From the NCBI GenBank assembly GCA_947311845.1, contig CAMZMU010000075.1, forward strand, positions 24,155,421 through 24,219,420: 64,000 bases of DNA. Reading direction: 5' to 3'. Under the pieces are notes generated by a model that did not search any database, was not told where the DNA came from, and was given only the letters and a program-made list of their open reading frames with translations. The stretch comes from Poa pratensis. Its lineage: Eukaryota; Streptophyta; Magnoliopsida; Poales; Poaceae. A program made the position numbers and the translations under genes. Shown one piece after another: positions 10,431-22,431 of the stretch. How positions within the stretch are numbered: position 1 is the stretch's first letter; the number at the start of each line of letters is the position of its first letter.

Positions 10431-11140
10431 TATATATAAAAGTTGGACAGATTCACAGCGTCTCCCGCTGTCCACGTCGCGCGCGTCCGTCAGCCGTTGG
10501 ATCGCCGCGACAAACGGCTGAGATGTGTCCACGTCGCCTCTAAAACGGAAGGTACTGTTCATCCACGATTTTTGTCCAATCGTTGCACGCCACGTCTCCC
10601 GGTAACCGCATCGAGCCAACCCGGTCACCCGGTCATCCCCGGTCGTCCCCGTCGCCTGTTTCCCGCCGCGCTCGCTCGCCGTCCCGGTGCCGTCCTCGGC
10701 TGCCCCAGACAAAACAGAGGCCACCGCCGGAACCGCCGCTCCTCCCTCTTCTTCCCCGCCGACGAGCGCATCCTGAAACGCTCGAAATCGAGCGCATCCA
10801 TGGCGTTTTCTCCTCCTCCGGCCGTGGCTTCCGGAGCTCGCTCCGGCCGCTCCGATATCCTTCGGCTTCCCAGAGCTTTCGAGCTTCTTCGGAGTGAGCA
10901 GACGGACCTCTCCAGAAATTTTTCACTCTCCTTTCCTCACTGATTCGCCGTCTCGCCGCAAACTGCAGGCCGCCGCCGCAAATCGTCGTCGCGGGCCCGC
11001 CTCCGATGACCTTTAGGCAGCGGCGCGGCCAGCGGAAGGTTCTCCATGCTCGCCTGCATCCAGCGCGCGCACTCCCCTGCTCTCGCACGTGATGAATCGC
11101 TGGATTTGCGGCCTCGCATCCATTGCTGACGCAGCCTGGC
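10431..11140 (+). other. GC-rich region, gene-like but unassigned
   Basis: After TATATATAAA (about 10430) the sequence becomes strongly GC-rich and resembles a cereal promoter, leader and first exon. A short frame starts with ATG at about 10801 (MAFSPPPAVASGARSGRSD) and stops near 10941. It is followed by GC-rich sequence running into an actin-like exon. Whether this is one chimeric gene or juxtaposed fragments cannot be settled here. Overlapping long frames on both strands reflect composition. Confidence 0.3.
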
Positions 11141-11344
11141 GTCATTGGTGGCTCCATCCTCGCCTCTCTCAGTACCTTCCAGCAGGTAAAACCATTTCTT
11201 TCCTACGACAAATAGTAATCTTTCTTACTGCTGTTTTTGCCTTGCAGGACTAATGACGTGGACGTATTTCTGTCACAGATGTGGATCTCCAAGGAAGAGT
11301 ATGACAAAGCATGTCCAGGCATCGTTCACATGAAGTGCTTCTGA
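11141..11344 (+). pseudogene. Actin gene 3' fragment (last intron and last exon)
   Basis: Codons from 11141 read VIGGSILASLSTFQQ up to 11185, followed by a GT-AG intron (11186-11278), then [20 protein letters not shown] plus F and a stop (11279-11344). This is the extreme C-terminus of actin, and the intron sits where plant actin genes have one, between FQQ and MWI. Conventional actin has a W between V and I and ends IVHRKCF, so this copy is slightly divergent. Sequence before 11141 does not read as actin, so only about 36 of some 377 codons are present. The intron shows that the fragment came from genomic DNA, not from a retrocopy. Confidence 0.85.
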
Positions 11345-11527
11345 GTCCAATGCCGAGTAACCTGTATTTGTGTTGAGTTGGTTGAGGTGCCGATTGCAGA
11401 TGCAGAGATGCTTGAATGTGTTCCGTGGTTTCCTCAAACATCAATCAATGTTCTTTCCGAGTCATTCAATATCTGCTGGCCGTGGACCAATGTTAAGAAA
11501 TCTGTAGTTTGGGTCATTTTAGTTGGT

Positions 11528-11652
11528 TTCAGCAATTCAGCTCGTGCATGTGCTGAAAACCTGAAACAGAGTGTGATTTTGGAGCTGGGGTTTCACCAAT
11601 TCAGCTCTTGCATGTGCTGAAAACCTGAAACAGAGTGTGATTCTGTAGCCAG
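11528..11652 (+). repeat. Tandem duplication of about 62 bp
   Basis: Two adjacent copies of a unit containing CATGTGCTGAAAACCTGAAA and CAGAGTGTGATT, downstream of the actin fragment, probably in its former 3' untranslated region. Confidence 0.9.
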
Positions 11653-13961
11653 CTCCACGTCGCGGAGAATTTCACTATTTTCTGAAGTTATTTCCTCTGG
11701 TTCAAACGCTAGCAAGTGGAACATTATGTCAGGATTTTTGTAATTTCTTAAAATTCTAAATGTCCCTCATATCTCGGCCCTGTCTGAAATTTAACCGTCG
11801 GAAAAAAATCATAAATTGAATTCTACCGTCGTAGCTATTTAGTTTCAAATCCAAAGAATATGCCCAGCGTATCAGAATATGCGGCATTTTTTTTGAACTA
11901 TTTTACCAACTTCTAGAATTTTATGATCTCCATAGCATGTGGGCCCCGCTACCAGAAATTAAGCAATTGGCATAAATAGATAGTGAAATAAATTCCAAAA
12001 ATTCCTAACTATTTCATTCGAAGTTCAATAGATATGGCTAATCTATCAAAATATCAAAAAAAAAAAAAAAAAGGACTGTTTACGATGACCTTTCCAACCC
12101 GCTTGAAATTAATTTAAGAGTTTAGGAAAAAATCATATATTGAGATAACCTTAGAAAATTCGGAATTATTTCATTTCAGCTCCAGAAAATGTGGCCAACA
12201 TATGTAAATGTTCACAGGAAAGAATTCTAACTATTGACGGCCAGTTCTTCGCCCAATTTTACAAAATTCCAAAAACAAATCAGGAGAATCCCTTATTTAA
12301 ATTTTGGTTCGAATTAAAAACTAAACAAGTTCATCATATCAACATGTCCAGAATATAAAACCTATGTATTGATGTATGCACGTGCGAACAACTTTCAACT
12401 GAATTTATGCTGTCGAAATTCTAATATTTTTCATGGTTTTACAGATTGCACAATTTAGATTAAATTCACAATTAATTCATTTTAAATCAGAAAATTTTGT
12501 TCAACGTATCGACATATTCGTCAAAATTGAAACTACCGATTTATCTCGAATTCATGATTGATTAAATCACTTTTATGCATGATTATTTCGAGTAAAATAA
12601 ATAAATAGCTCTTAACCATATTTTAAAATGCTAAACCTTTCCCCCCATATGACAATGTGGTTCATTTGTTTCGAAAATTCAAGTGTATATGAAGTAGGTA
12701 GAAGGTTGAGATTATTGTGTGTTGATTGCCACCTTTTACTATTTGTTGGAAATATTTACTGTAACTATTAAAACTCTGATTGTAGGGCCCGACTGTCAGA
12801 ATTTAATATTTTCCAAAAATTTCACAAATTAAATTGAACTTAAATTTTTTATAGCTAAACCATTTTAAATCTGTTTGACGACGATAAATTCGATGTCGAA
12901 TTCCCGATGTCCTCGATGTGTATTATGTTAGCTCTTTTTTCCCTAATTTCCATCTGCATTTTTAGAGTTGTATTTATCAACTTTTAATAGTTTTATTATG
13001 CTTTAGAATAACCTAAAAGTATGGAGAAAATCCATGAAGGCTCTTATTATTAAGGGGGTTCCCACATATTTGGTTTAAATTTTGTATTTTTTACTACGAT
13101 TACCAATTAGAGGAAAGTTTTGGTATTTTAGACAAATCCCTACTTGTTTAAGGTGTGAAAAATCAGTGAATTTAAATTGATGTTCATAAATTAAAATTAA
13201 CTATGTTACCAAATTGTTCCATAAATGTTAGGCTAACTACATTGTTGCCCTAGGCTCGACGTGTTGTCAATCCCTTCTTCTTTACTACTCGGTGTCAATT
13301 TAATGACACATTCTACCGGCCTTTCTGACGGTGGTTATACTACATCTACGCCCTTATTTTAGTTTTTATTCCCCATTTACTGCCACCCTTTCCGACTGTA
13401 TTTCTCTACGGTAAACTCGATGTCGATTTCTCGGCGTTCGATGTGCACGACAATATTGTTTTCCTCACTTTTCAACTATATTTCTCTACATTAAATTCGA
13501 TGTATATTTCCCGACATCCTCGACATGCACGGCAATATTATTTTTATCTCCTTTTTTCCCAATTTTAGCCGCATTTTCCAAACGGTATTTGTCAATTGTA
13601 AATTCGATGTGAGTTTTCCGACATCCACAATAGTAATTTCCAACCGATGATACTTAATCATACTAGACGATTTAAAGGGGAAGGGCGCGGCATGTCGACC
13701 CGCCAAGTTGCGTATCATTGTAAATAATCTTACATATTAGCACCAACAAACACTCTACTATCTGCTCTCTAACATTTTCTTTCATGAAAAAAATAACCAC
13801 CTTTGTTTAACATGGCCATAAACATGTTATGACATCCGGTACAATGACACAGGCGCAGCGTGTCGCTGCGCCAAATTGCCTAGTATTGTCAATACATGGC
13901 TTTTTTTGTAATATTTGTGATTTTTGTTGAAATAGTTGGTGTTTTTTGTTTCAAATGAATA
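11653..13961. other. AT-rich gene-free DNA with diverged repeats
   Basis: No supported gene on either strand. Diverged repeats of roughly 90-110 bp carry phrases such as AAATTCGATGT...TTCCCGA...CATCCTCGA, with three units at about 13390-13640 and another at about 12885-12990. An A-run lies at about 12055-12072. I cannot name the element. Confidence 0.4.
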
Positions 13962-13966
13962 TTCAG

Positions 13967-14138
13967 TGTTAGAGTATGTTACGGTTTAGGTTTATTTGGT
14001 AGTTTAAGATTGTAATCCAAGTCTATCTCTACTAGGTTTCGTAGTCCCCAAGTCTTGTACCCATTTATATACAGCCCACCGTGCCTCATTGTAATCAATC
14101 TAGACTCAATCAATATAATAATATTCCGCAATCTTACA
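13967..14138 (+). repeat. 5' LTR of short-LTR copia element
   Basis: Starts TGTTAGAGTATGTTACGG, ends CAATCTTACA. A TATATA near 14065 could be the promoter TATA box. Confidence 0.93.
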
Positions 14139-14150
14139 TGGTATCAGAGC
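14139..14150 (+). other. Primer binding site, initiator-Met tRNA
   Basis: TGGTATCAGAGC lies directly after the LTR and matches the standard copia primer site. Confidence 0.9.
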
Positions 14151-14404
14151 AATCTGCTCCGCAGCCTAGGGTTTAGCCACCAACGCTTCCGCCGCGCCGC
14201 CCCGGCGAGATTCATCTCCACCGGGGGCGCGCAAATAGTAGATTAGATCTTTCGTCGTCGAAATTTTCTCGCCGGCCACTTGTCGTCCTCGTGCGCCTCT
14301 ACTACAACATGTCGTCGACTCTTCTTCGGCAACTACTCGTCATCGACCGTGCCAAGGACACCGTACGCGGCGCCCCACGCGCTGTCGTCGGCTGCAACCT
14401 CTCA

Positions 14405-15901
14405 ATCACTGTAGCACCTCTCAATGAGGAAGTAGGGTATCGATCCGCAGGAGCAAGAAGGAAAAGTTATCTATTCCCTACAACTAAAGTGTCACAAGTT
14501 TTAGTTGATTATGCACTAAACAAGTTTAAAGAACAAGATGGTTGATTTAATGGATGGAAGTTTAATGTAACAAAACAAGAATGTAAAAGTGTCCCAATCC
14601 TCTTCAATGCAAGAGGACAAGACAAAGGTTTTCTCTTATAGGAACAATGGACATGGGTTCATGGGTTCACTCAATCCTCTCTCCCATCTATGGTGATTAT
14701 CATGTTATAGATAAAAAGTAACACAATTGTCATGCTTTAATGGTAAACTTCTATGACGGCTACATGTCCTAAAACACATAGTTGAAAGAAAATAATCATT
14801 TGTGTTGCTAGGTCACCCTCGTAAGGCTAGCGTGGTTTGTTGTCACTCCCACATCATACTTCTTCCTTTTTACCCCCAGATAAAGGATGTTGGGCTGTAT
14901 TGTGTCACTCAATACATATGCCGTTGTCACATCGGCCATCCCGTACCTACATACATCATACTTCATAATGGACAATATTCTAAACACTAGTGCAATGATT
15001 CATATTTCGTGTGCATGACCACATCTCTCTCATCTATCTACACTTGGTGGTGTCAATCACCTCATGACATGGATAAACAAGGCATTATGCATAAATCGAA
15101 CCATCACATGCATCATAGAATATCTCCAAAGTATGACAAGTCATAAAAGATCCAACACAACGGTAAATGCATAACAAATATCATCTCATACCACAATATC
15201 CACCATAGGAATTACATAGATAGATCCATACTTATGCAAGGCACATCATATGGACTTCAACAATGATCATACATAGAGAGATTAGATCAAGTTACCACCA
15301 CAAACCCAAAGTCCAGGGGGTGGACTACTCCCCCTTCATCATGGTGATGATGGTGGAGATGTTGGAGAAGATGGAGACCACCCCGGCAGCGCCCCGCCGG
15401 AGTTTTCCCCCTCCAATCTGCAGCTCCAGGTCTTCTGTTTCGTGGTTTTGTGTTTCTGCGGCGCTCCCTTCCGAAAGCCGTCGGGGGACTATTTTTATAG
15501 TCGTTTTTAGGTCAAGACGAAGGCACGGGGACGAAGATCGACGGCATCGGAGGCTCGAGGCCCAGATAGGGGGTCCCACGCGGCCAAGGAATCTGGCCGT
15601 GTGGGCCCACCTCTTTTGGCCCTCGGGTTTTTTTTTCGCTTCCTTCGCTCCTACGCTTTGTTCCTTCCAAAAAATGATCCCCAAAATATTAGGTCATTTG
15701 GACGTCGTTTGGGTCCCTGAAACATCAAAATATAGAAAATAGGGTTTTCTGCCAGTGCAGGGTTAATTCCAGAAAAATAGGGAAACTGTGAAATATTCCC
15801 AAAATCAATATAAAACAATGATATAACCCTTATATGATGCAAATATGATTGAAATATAAGTAATATAATGCAAAGTTCATGTATGCATTTTACATGCATC
15901 A
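14405..15901 (-). repeat. 3' LTR of nested element, tip missing
   Basis: Matches 20042-21607 closely but lacks the 22 bp that begin the other copy (TGATAACCCCCAAGAGCAGG and two more bases). It also lacks an extra block of about 70 bp present in the other copy near 21290-21360. Confidence 0.9.
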
Positions 15902-18178
15902 ACATCCCCAAGCTTAACCTATACTCGTCCTCGAGTATGAAGGTGATAAAACTAACATGGACTTTGCTTTTTAATACTATCAATGGATATCAAAGATGAT
16001 TACTATTGCTACATAGAGTCAAATGATTCATTCTTCAAAGGAATAGCAATATACAAGATAGATTATGAAGTGATATCAAATATTCAATGTAAGGATGTTC
16101 AATGATAATTCACAAAGTGTAACATAGAAGAAAGTACTATGGACCAAATGTATGCATAATAAAAAGTAAAAACATCCTATAATGGTCATAGAGTATTCTT
16201 GTAAATCTGAATATAAAAGGTGGACACTTTGGAAAGATATATAAATAAGTAGAGGTAAAACATGAATAAGTTTCATCTAGCTTCCAAATGCTTCTACTTA
16301 AGTTAATGTTTGCAATGTGGTATCCATTGGTGTGGAGCTCTCATTACCCCTATCATAGCATCTTGAATGGTTAAAGTTTAAAGTGAAAGCAAATATGAGT
16401 AGTGTGCTTGACAAAGTATGGGTTGAATGCCTCATGCCCCGTGAATACGAGTACCTACACCACGGTGTTACTCAACTCGGGCCACAAAGCAAGTTCAAGT
16501 TAAAGTCATTGTAAGTAATATAATAGCGTCATCAAGAGCGTCAACTGGGGTACCTCTTGCCTCAGGACATGGAAACTAGCCCATGTCAAAATGACAAGAC
16601 AAACAGACAATGAACAATCTCAGCACTCTTTTATTTACTATTTGTATAGCTTTTTATTATGACGTGCATCACTGAATGTTCACTTTGGTACGCTGTAAAT
16701 TTCCACCATGAATGATGCATGGCTTAGGTTAGCGGCCCAGGCGTCTCTCTAGCCATTTATACAAACTCCTCAAACTTACTAAGTTTCCGCATTTATTTGG
16801 CACCATGATAAGCATCCATAAACAAAAGTACATGATATCAACTAAATATTAAGAGCACGTTGAAAGCTTGCCATGTGACAGCACATATGAGCTAACTCCC
16901 AACCAAGACTCTTGTCAAGCATACAACTTCATAATTTTAATCACAATGGTTCATGTTTATTAAGTGCAATAAAAGTAAAGTGTGCATCAAGTTCGTGAGA
17001 GCTTTTTAACCAACTTTCCCATAACAATCAATAACATAAGCATTTTAATTTGAAACATAGATAATACAATATAACATGATAAACATACTCGGAATAGCAT
17101 AAGCTAATAGGTAGATATGGTGGACTCACTGGAAAACTTTGGTTGAAGGTGTTGGAAAACAAGTTTTTACTTGTTGGAATTTTTGGGCTAGCAAAAGGGA
17201 GAAAGTTGACCGTCTAAATGCATGCATAAGTGTCCATAGAACTAATCAATCCATGTTAAACAAAGTAAAGTAACATTCAGCATCAAAACATGAATAAAAG
17301 ATAGCTCTTGATAAAACACTTGCAAATTAATACTCATTAAAAAGCACATGAATCATGCAACTATATGTATCTTTTTGAATCAACTCAAACATCCCTTTCC
17401 CAATCTTTTTAATAGCATCCAACTTAATTCAACCCAAATTTCCAGTAGCTCTCTCATAACATAAATGAAAAGTGGTGGTCTCACAAATAAAAACCAAACC
17501 GAAATAACAAAAATAAAAGACGCTCCAAGTTTATGCGATAAAGTGCATTGATCGAAAAACAGAAGTTAGACGTGTGCAAACCGAGAGTGTGTTGGTCCAA
17601 TGGGGTTGTCTTCACATCCCCAAGCTTATGGTCTTCACCATCCTTGGATAGCTCTTGGTGCATCTCCTCTAATCCCTGTGAAAAAACTTCAAAACACCGT
17701 TTCTCCCATTCTTTTCTGTGGGGTGACATTAGTAGTGATAGACAAATGAATTGCTTGCTCAAAAATTCATATGAATGTCCAGAAAGTGTATAATGTTGTA
17801 TGCCTACTTATAAACTCAATTGGATAAAAAGATTCAAGTTAAAAGTTCAAAGAATGCATCAAACAAAATGGGACAGAATCTGTCCAGAAAAACAGCAGCA
17901 GCAAAACGCATTTTTCTACCCTACTTAAATATGTCGAAAAAATCTAAAAAATTCACGCTTACAGAGGATGAAAAGTTGCAACTACAGTTCAAATCTCAGC
18001 TCATTCGGAGTTACAGAATAGAAATGAAAAATCATACCGTGCACAGATTCGTGCTGGAATAAAATCTCCGAATACAAATAGCAACCTTTTCAAACCAAAA
18101 CGGGTAAAACTTGGCACTTTATTTAGACTCTATTAAACACTAAGATGAAAACTTTATTACTATGGAGTAAAATGGCAA
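15902..18178 (-). other. Non-coding interior of nested element
   Basis: AT-rich, with many short frames but none that resembles gag, protease, integrase or reverse transcriptase. It lies between the broken frame and the 3' LTR on the minus strand. Confidence 0.6.
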
Positions 18179-19781
18179 CTAAATACCAAGGTCCCAAGGT
18201 GTGCTCATGCCAATCAAGATAATGATCAAGTCAAAGCATGGCAAAAAGCAACACAAGATATGGAAACAATGGCAACGAAGTCTCACTTTCTTCCTATGCA
18301 TGGGCATTTTATAGATGAATGAATCACAGCACACAAAAGTATAACCACGCATATTACCAGTTGATGTGTACAACCTATAATTTTCACAAGCATAAGGAGG
18401 GCACTTGTCACCTCCTCTTTCATAGTAGTTGCAATCACTAGAAGCAAATTCAATATAACTATGTGGATCATGCAACTTAGATACTTTAGGCACATAAAGA
18501 GGGTCATTGATTTTGTTATGGAATTCATTAGCATGCTTTCCTCTTTCAAAATAATTGCAAGAAACATCATAAACATTATTGTTGTGGGTGTAATGGTTAT
18601 TAGTGCAAGATGATTTCAGCCCACATAAGTATTTTTCAACATATGAAAACTTCTCCTCTAAGGTGTGAATGGGAGAGCTCAAGAAAAATGTAGGACTAGC
18701 ATGAATAGGAGTGTCATTACAACTAGAGATTACCCCATCACTATTTGTGTTCCCACATAAAGTAGTAACTATTTCTAAGTGTGGAGATTTATCAAGTAAA
18801 TTAGGACCATCATCTAGAGTACTATCATATAGTGAATTGGGTATAGTAGGAGCAATAGTAGAATCATCTTCTCCTAAGGCGTTTTGCACCCAGCCATTAT
18901 GTGAATCATTAAAAGAAGTGTGCATATTGATATCTTGTTTAAATGTAGATTCATCATAAGGTTCATTATTATTAGCAATTTAATTTCATCAACCCCTTCC
19001 ACAGGTAGTATTATGTCACAAGGTGGGTCATCTAATGATTTATCATAAAACATATCCAACCCATATTCCTCATTATCTTTAAAATCATTATCAATGATGT
19101 TCTCATTAAGCATAGGTTGATCTTCCTCATCATCATCAGAATCATAAAAAGAAATCTATCATAAATATCATCATCAATAAAAGTTTGAGTTTGATTTTCA
19201 ACCTCATATGTGGATGATGGAGGTGGCGCCTCATTTGCTTCCTCCTCTAGTTCATCATTTCCTTCATCCTTTTGCTCTTCATTGTCCTCCTCTTGGGGCT
19301 GCATGGGCATCCCCAAGCTTAGGCTTTTGTCATCTTCTTCCTGCAAAATATTAGAGCTTTCTTGGGCAGCTCTCTTCCTTGTGTCAACAACATAGATATT
19401 TTCATTAAATTCAACTATGCAGAGATCAAGGATAGTGGCAATCAAAACTTTAAATTGAGAAGCTATAGGGCAGGTTTCATGTTCATCAATGAAGGTGTAT
19501 AATTCATAGGCTGCCATAAAAATAACAAATTGCTCTACTTCTTCCATCCCTAAGTGAGCATAATTCCATGTATGATAAGTTGCAATAACATGTTCTTTAT
19601 TGGAAGGGCATTGGAATTCAAAGTGTCTAAAGTATTCAGAGCAACAAATTTCTTCCTCATGATAATTAAGCAGCCCACTAGCAATTTTATTTAGAAGCTC
19701 TATGTAGCCTCCTAATCTTTTCCCTTCATTTGATTTTCTAAATTCAGCAGCTATCATGGCGTTTTCATAATAGTTTTCCAT
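18179..19781 (-). pseudogene. Unknown protein of the nested element, two frameshifts
   Basis: One long minus-strand frame starts at 19781 (MENYYENAMIAAEFRKSNEG) just after the leader, passes through a helical region (EEEICCSEYFRHFEFQCPSN, then a YHTWNY motif) and a strongly acidic Glu/Asp segment (about residues 150-190), then continues in two other frames at about 19150 and 18970 to give an Asn/Asp/Ser-rich C-terminal half ending near 18179. Total length would be about 530 residues. I see no CCHC zinc knuckle, DTG/DSG protease site or polymerase motif. It sits where gag would be, so a structural role is possible but unproven. I do not recognise the family by name. Confidence 0.55.
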
Positions 19782-19991
19782 TTTCTAATTTTTTTTGGGT
19801 TTTTGATATATGGATAAAGTGAATGCAAAGCTGAAAGTAAATCTAAGAAAAACTCACAACCAAACAAGTTAAAGAGGAAAACCTCCCCAAGCTTAGATGA
19901 TTGCAAGATGTAAAACAAACAAAAAGAAATGCAGAACTGAAAATAAATCTAATGACTAGCACACATGAGAATAAAAACTTTAGCGCTACGC

Positions 19992-20009
19992 TCCCCGGCA
20001 ACGGCGCCA
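19992..20009 (-). other. Primer binding site, tRNA-Asp
   Basis: On the minus strand reads TGGCGCCGTTGCCGGGGA, complementary over 18 nt to the 3' end of plant tRNA-Asp(GTC) as I remember it. It lies 10 nt inside the LTR end at 20020, which fixes the element's orientation. Confidence 0.85.
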
Positions 20010-20019
20010 GAAAAGTACT

Positions 20020-21607
20020 TGATAACCCCCAAGAGCAGGGGATCACTGTAGCACCTCTCAATGTGGAAGTAGGGTATCGATCCGCAGGAGCAAGAAGGAA
20101 AAGTTATCTATTCCCTACAACTAAAGTGTCACAAGTTTTAGTTGATTATGCACTAAACAAGTTTAAAGAACAAGATGGTTGATTTAATGGATGGAAGTTT
20201 AATGTAACAAAACAAGAATGTAAAAGTGTCCCAATCCTCTTCAATGCAAGAGGACAAGACAAAGGTTTTCTCTTATAGGAACAATGGACATGGGTTCATG
20301 GGTTCACTCAATCCTCTCTCCCATCTATGGTGATTATCATGTTATAGATAAAAAGTACACACAATTGTCATGCTTTAATGGTAAACTTCTATGACGGCTA
20401 CATGTCCTAAAACACATAGTTGATAGAAAATAATCATTTGTGTTGTTAGGTCACCCTCGTAAGGCTAGCGTGGTTTGTTGTCACTCCCACATCATACTTC
20501 TTCCTTTTTACCCCCAGATAAAGGATGTTGGGCTGTATTGTGTCACTCAATACATATGCCGTTGTCACATCGGCCATCCCGTACCTACATACATCCTACT
20601 TCATAATGGACAATATTCTAAACACTAGTGCAATGATTCATATTTCGTGTGCATGACCACATCTCTCTCATTATCTACACTTGGTGGTGTCAATCACCTC
20701 ATGACATGGATAAACAAGGCATTATGCATAAATCGAACCATCACATGCATCATAGAATATCTCCAAAGTATGACAAGTCATAAAAGATCCAACACAACGG
20801 CAAATGCATAACAAATATCATCTCATACCACAATATCCAGAATAGGAATTACATAGATAGATCCATACTTATGCAAGGCACATCATATGGACTTCAACAA
20901 TGATCATACATAGAGAGATTAGATCAAGTTACCACCACAAACCCAAAGTCCAGGGGGTGGACTACTTGGACTACTCCCCCTTCATCATGGTGATGATGGT
21001 GGAGATGTTGGAGAAGATGGAGACCACCCCGGCAGCGCCCCGCCGGAGTTTTCCCCCTCCAATCTGTAGCTCCAGGTCTTCTGTTTCGTGGTTTTGTGTT
21101 TCTGCGGCGCTCCCTTTCGAAAGCCGTCGGGGGACTATTTTTATAGTCGTTTTTAGGTCAAGACGAAGGCACGGGGACGAAGATTGACGGTATCGGAGGC
21201 TCGAGGCCCAGGATAGGGGGTCCCATGTGGCCAAGGAATCTGGCCGCGTGGGCCCACCTCATTTGGCCCTCGGGTTTCCATTTTTCGCTTCGCCGTGTGC
21301 AGGGTTAATTCCAGAAAAAAATGACGGTATCGGAGGCTCGAGGCCCTCGAGGCCTACGCTTTGTTCCATCCAAAAAAATGATCCCCGTAAAATATTAGGT
21401 CATTTGGACGTCGTTTGGGTACCTGAAACATCAAAATATAGAAAATAGGGTTTTCTGCCAGTGCAGGGTTAATTCCAGAAAAATAGGGAAACTGTGAAAT
21501 ATTCCCAAAATCAATATAAAACAATGATATAACCCTTATATGATGCAAATATGATTGAAATATAAGTAATATAATGCAAAGTTCATGTATGCATTTTACA
21601 TGCATCA
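20020..21607 (-). repeat. 5' LTR of nested element
   Basis: 1588 bp, TG...CA on both strands. On the minus strand it starts TGATGCATGTAAAATGCATA at 21607 and ends CTCTTGGGGGTTATCA at 20020. A local duplication near 21300-21355 repeats GACGGTATCGGAGGCTCGAG and a neighbouring phrase. Confidence 0.92.
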
Positions 21608-22254
21608 GCGCCTCGCCGTCAACACAGGGCTGCGCCTACAACGCTCGTGGTCATCATCGCCGACAATTTTCTACATCAAGAACATCCTCGGCATATTCTA
21701 CCTCTACATCGCCGACAACTATCTACACCAACAAACGTCTTCAACAACCACCACACCTTCTTTGTCTACCAGAAACCGAGCCACCAGAGTTGCAGTATAT
21801 TTTTATTTTTGCTCAATTTACTTTTTGCAACATTTTCGTCTACTCCGGCAACAAACGGCGGAAAATCTGCTCTACGCACCGACCGATCAGGGATCTCCTC
21901 TGCTTCTTCATCTGGCTCTGGCTCACAAGGTTCATGGTGGTCCCTGTCTTCGCATGTCCGGTATTGGCAACACCGGCGCGTGCCTTCGTCCCCGACGCGC
22001 TCCCGAGTCTGGCAAGCTCAGCAAGGCGTGCCGCCTACCTCGTCTACACCAACTTCAACAACGTCTACGTCAACTACCCCAACAACGGCAACATCGACCA
22101 CGACTACAACACCCACAACTCAGCTACATCGACATCGGCATCAAGGGCTATCACCTCGGCTCTCTCTCCAGTTCGCGACTTCGGCTTGTGCCCCAGTCAG
22201 ACCGTCCGCGACGCTCCAGCTGTTCACGTCACTACCGATCCGACTGCGGGGGGG

Positions 22255-22426
22255 TGTTAGCGTATGTTACGGTTTAGGTTTATTTGGTAGTTTAAGATTG
22301 TAATCCAAGTCTATCTCCACTAGGTTTCGTAGTCCCCAAGTCTTGTACCCCTTTATATATAGCCCACCGTGGCTCATTGTAATCAATCTAGACTCAATCA
22401 ATACAATAATATTCCGCAATCTTACA
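22255..22426 (+). repeat. 3' LTR of short-LTR copia element
   Basis: Same 172 bp as the 5' LTR with six substitutions. Preceded by a G-run at about 22248-22254 that can serve as polypurine tract; followed by the second TTCAG copy. Confidence 0.93.
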
Positions 22427-22431
22427 TTCAG

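Larger units (their letters stand above)
14405..21607 (-). mobile_element. Reverse-oriented LTR element with tRNA-Asp primer and no gag-pol
   Basis: Direct repeats at 14405-15901 and 20020-21607 are its LTRs. On the minus strand the 5' LTR is the right-hand copy, followed by a 10 nt spacer and an 18 nt primer site complementary to tRNA-Asp (19992-20009). A purine-rich stretch (AAGCTTGGGGATGT) precedes the left-hand copy, which is the 3' LTR and lacks its last 22 bp. The 4.1 kb interior has no protease, integrase or reverse transcriptase, only one broken frame of unknown function, which fits a LARD-type (large retrotransposon derivative) element. It lies inside the short-LTR copia element. I could not identify a target duplication, which fits loss of the left tip. 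Confidence 0.85.
13967..22426 (+). mobile_element. Short-LTR non-autonomous Ty1-copia element, host of a nested insertion
   Basis: Two 172 bp LTRs (13967-14138 and 22255-22426, both TG...CA) are flanked by TTCAG at 13962-13966 and 22427-22431. TGGTATCAGAGC right after the 5' LTR is the initiator-Met primer site of copia elements, and a G-run precedes the 3' LTR. Leaving out the nested element, the body is only about 0.9 kb and the whole about 1.26 kb. It has no reverse transcriptase or integrase and must have been moved in trans. The LTRs differ at about 6 of 172 positions, so this is not a recent insertion. Confidence 0.92.

Noticed and set aside
18283..18959. Plus- and minus-strand short frames across the unknown LTR-element protein
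   Set aside because: Only the minus-strand frame that links in composition with its upstream neighbour was kept; the others are shadows.
21574..22303. Three overlapping frames of 218-230 codons at the 3' end of the short copia element
   Set aside because: All three frames are open because of Thr/Ser/Asn-rich low-complexity sequence; none shows pol motifs.
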